Assembly (NCBI GenBank): GCA_963606965.1
Contig: CAVDAL010000062.1
Location: 1 to 23,419 of the forward strand
Origin: CAVDAL01 sp963606965
Lineage (GTDB): Bacteria; Actinomycetota; Coriobacteriia; Coriobacteriales; QAMH01
Direction: 5' to 3'
Length of the DNA stretch: 23,419 nucleotides
Part shown: in pieces, positions 23,028 to 23,419 of the stretch
How the letters are laid out: every line of letters starts with the position of its first letter
Position numbering within the stretch: the stretch's first letter is position 1
Position numbers and translations under genes: made by a program
The notes under the pieces: model-generated
What the model was told of the DNA's origin: nothing
The model's database searches: none
Seen by the model: the letters and a program-made list of their open reading frames with translations, nothing else

Positions 23028-23332
23028 CATATAAACTTTAATTTGATAAACCTGCTTCTTGCTTTACAATTCTTTTGTTTCAGCTCCCCTCAGAAACTTA
23101 ATCTTAAATTTGCCAAGCAAGACATTAACTGAAATTATGATAATTGCTGATTTTTTAATTCTGAATTGACTTTATGCACAACAAGACACCCATAAATTTG
23201 CTTTTTTTGTCAATGACAAATCGAAATTCTGCCACCAGCATATATTTACAAATTGGATCTTGGACGTTAGTTTATTTAGAATTTTTAGCAAAAATAAAAC
23301 ATTTAGTTTATCGTGGGTAAGCAGATTGACTA
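23028..23332 (-). promoter_or_regulatory. Upstream region of operon copy 2
   Basis: About 305 AT-rich bases without a credible gene. They must hold the control region of copy 2 unless it is read from the gene at the right edge. The clearest element is a perfect dyad TTTGTCA-A-TGACAAA at 23206-23220, about 195 bases before the large-subunit start. I see no convincing -35/-10 pair. A 69-codon frame (23172-23381, minus) crosses the region but lacks coding character. Confidence 0.4.
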
Positions 23333-23419
23333 TTAACTTCTTACTGAAGCTGCCAGCTTTTTCACCTTCGCCCACAACCAATGAATCACAAGTGGGATTG
23401 CAATGCCTGCAACAATATA
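23333..23419 (-). CDS. C-terminal end of a membrane protein, cut off by window edge
   Basis: The last 28 residues of a gene that continues past the right edge. They read as a hydrophobic segment (YIVAGIAIPLVIHWLW) followed by a basic tail (AKVKKLAASVRS) and a stop, the usual ending of an integral membrane protein with a cytoplasmic C-terminus. Copy 1 of the enzyme operon has an MFS gene in the matching position, so a transporter is a fair guess. The fragment is too short for a family call. Confidence 0.5.
   Translation of the reverse strand, partial: YIVAGIAIPLVIHWLWAKVKKLAASVRS

Noticed and set aside
23172..23381. 69-codon minus-strand frame at the right end
   Set aside because: It overlaps, in another frame, the end of a convincing membrane protein (23333-23419), lacks a ribosome site and has no recognisable coding pattern.

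Overview
The window is AT-rich DNA from an anaerobic bacterium. Its expanded DMSO-reductase-family molybdenum enzymes, each paired with a ferredoxin-like subunit and an MFS carrier, together with PucR-type regulators, fit a Coriobacteriia (Eggerthellaceae-like) gut organism that transforms polyphenols. An anaerobic Firmicute cannot be excluded. No rRNA, tRNA, CRISPR array or transposase gene was seen.

Left part (1-8200). A truncated DnaA/Hda-like ATPase gene (minus strand) is divergent from two tandem, paralogous PucR-type regulators (plus strand). Converging on them is a two-gene minus-strand operon: an acyl-carrier-protein-like protein, then a protein with L-fucose-isomerase-like C-terminal features. 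Divergent from that operon, with a strong promoter, are sufE and sufS (sulfur carrier and cysteine desulfurase), without any scaffold genes. The short intergenic regions here hold striking dyads.

Middle part (8200-13500, minus strand). An MFS carrier is followed by its own terminator, then by a two-gene operon for a pyrogallol-phloroglucinol transhydroxylase. The large molybdenum subunit carries the Asp-Ser motif expected for this enzyme. The small subunit has three [4Fe-4S] clusters and a C-terminal beta domain. The likely role is interconversion of trihydroxybenzenes formed from tannins or flavonoids.

Right part (13500-23419, minus strand). A second type of molybdenum enzyme (801-residue large subunit with a cysteine as probable metal ligand, plus a 113-residue two-cluster ferredoxin-like subunit) is present twice in a direct repeat of about 2.8 kb that looks base-for-base identical. 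Each copy is followed by a gene for the same unfamiliar 49-residue peptide and a strong terminator. The peptide genes have diverged only at synonymous sites. Copy 1 also has an MFS gene upstream and a small zinc-ribbon gene inserted before the peptide gene. Between the two copies lies a trigger-factor-like chaperone that has lost the ribosome-docking signature. No TorD-type maturation chaperone is visible.

Working model (inference): the carriers import phenolic substrates, the molybdenum enzymes rearrange or reductively dehydroxylate them, SufE/SufS supply sulfur for Fe-S clusters or the molybdenum cofactor, the trigger-factor paralogue helps fold the large subunits, and the PucR pair senses the substrates. 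The least explained pieces are the 49-residue peptide, the atypical trigger factor and the ACP-like/fucose-isomerase-like pair.
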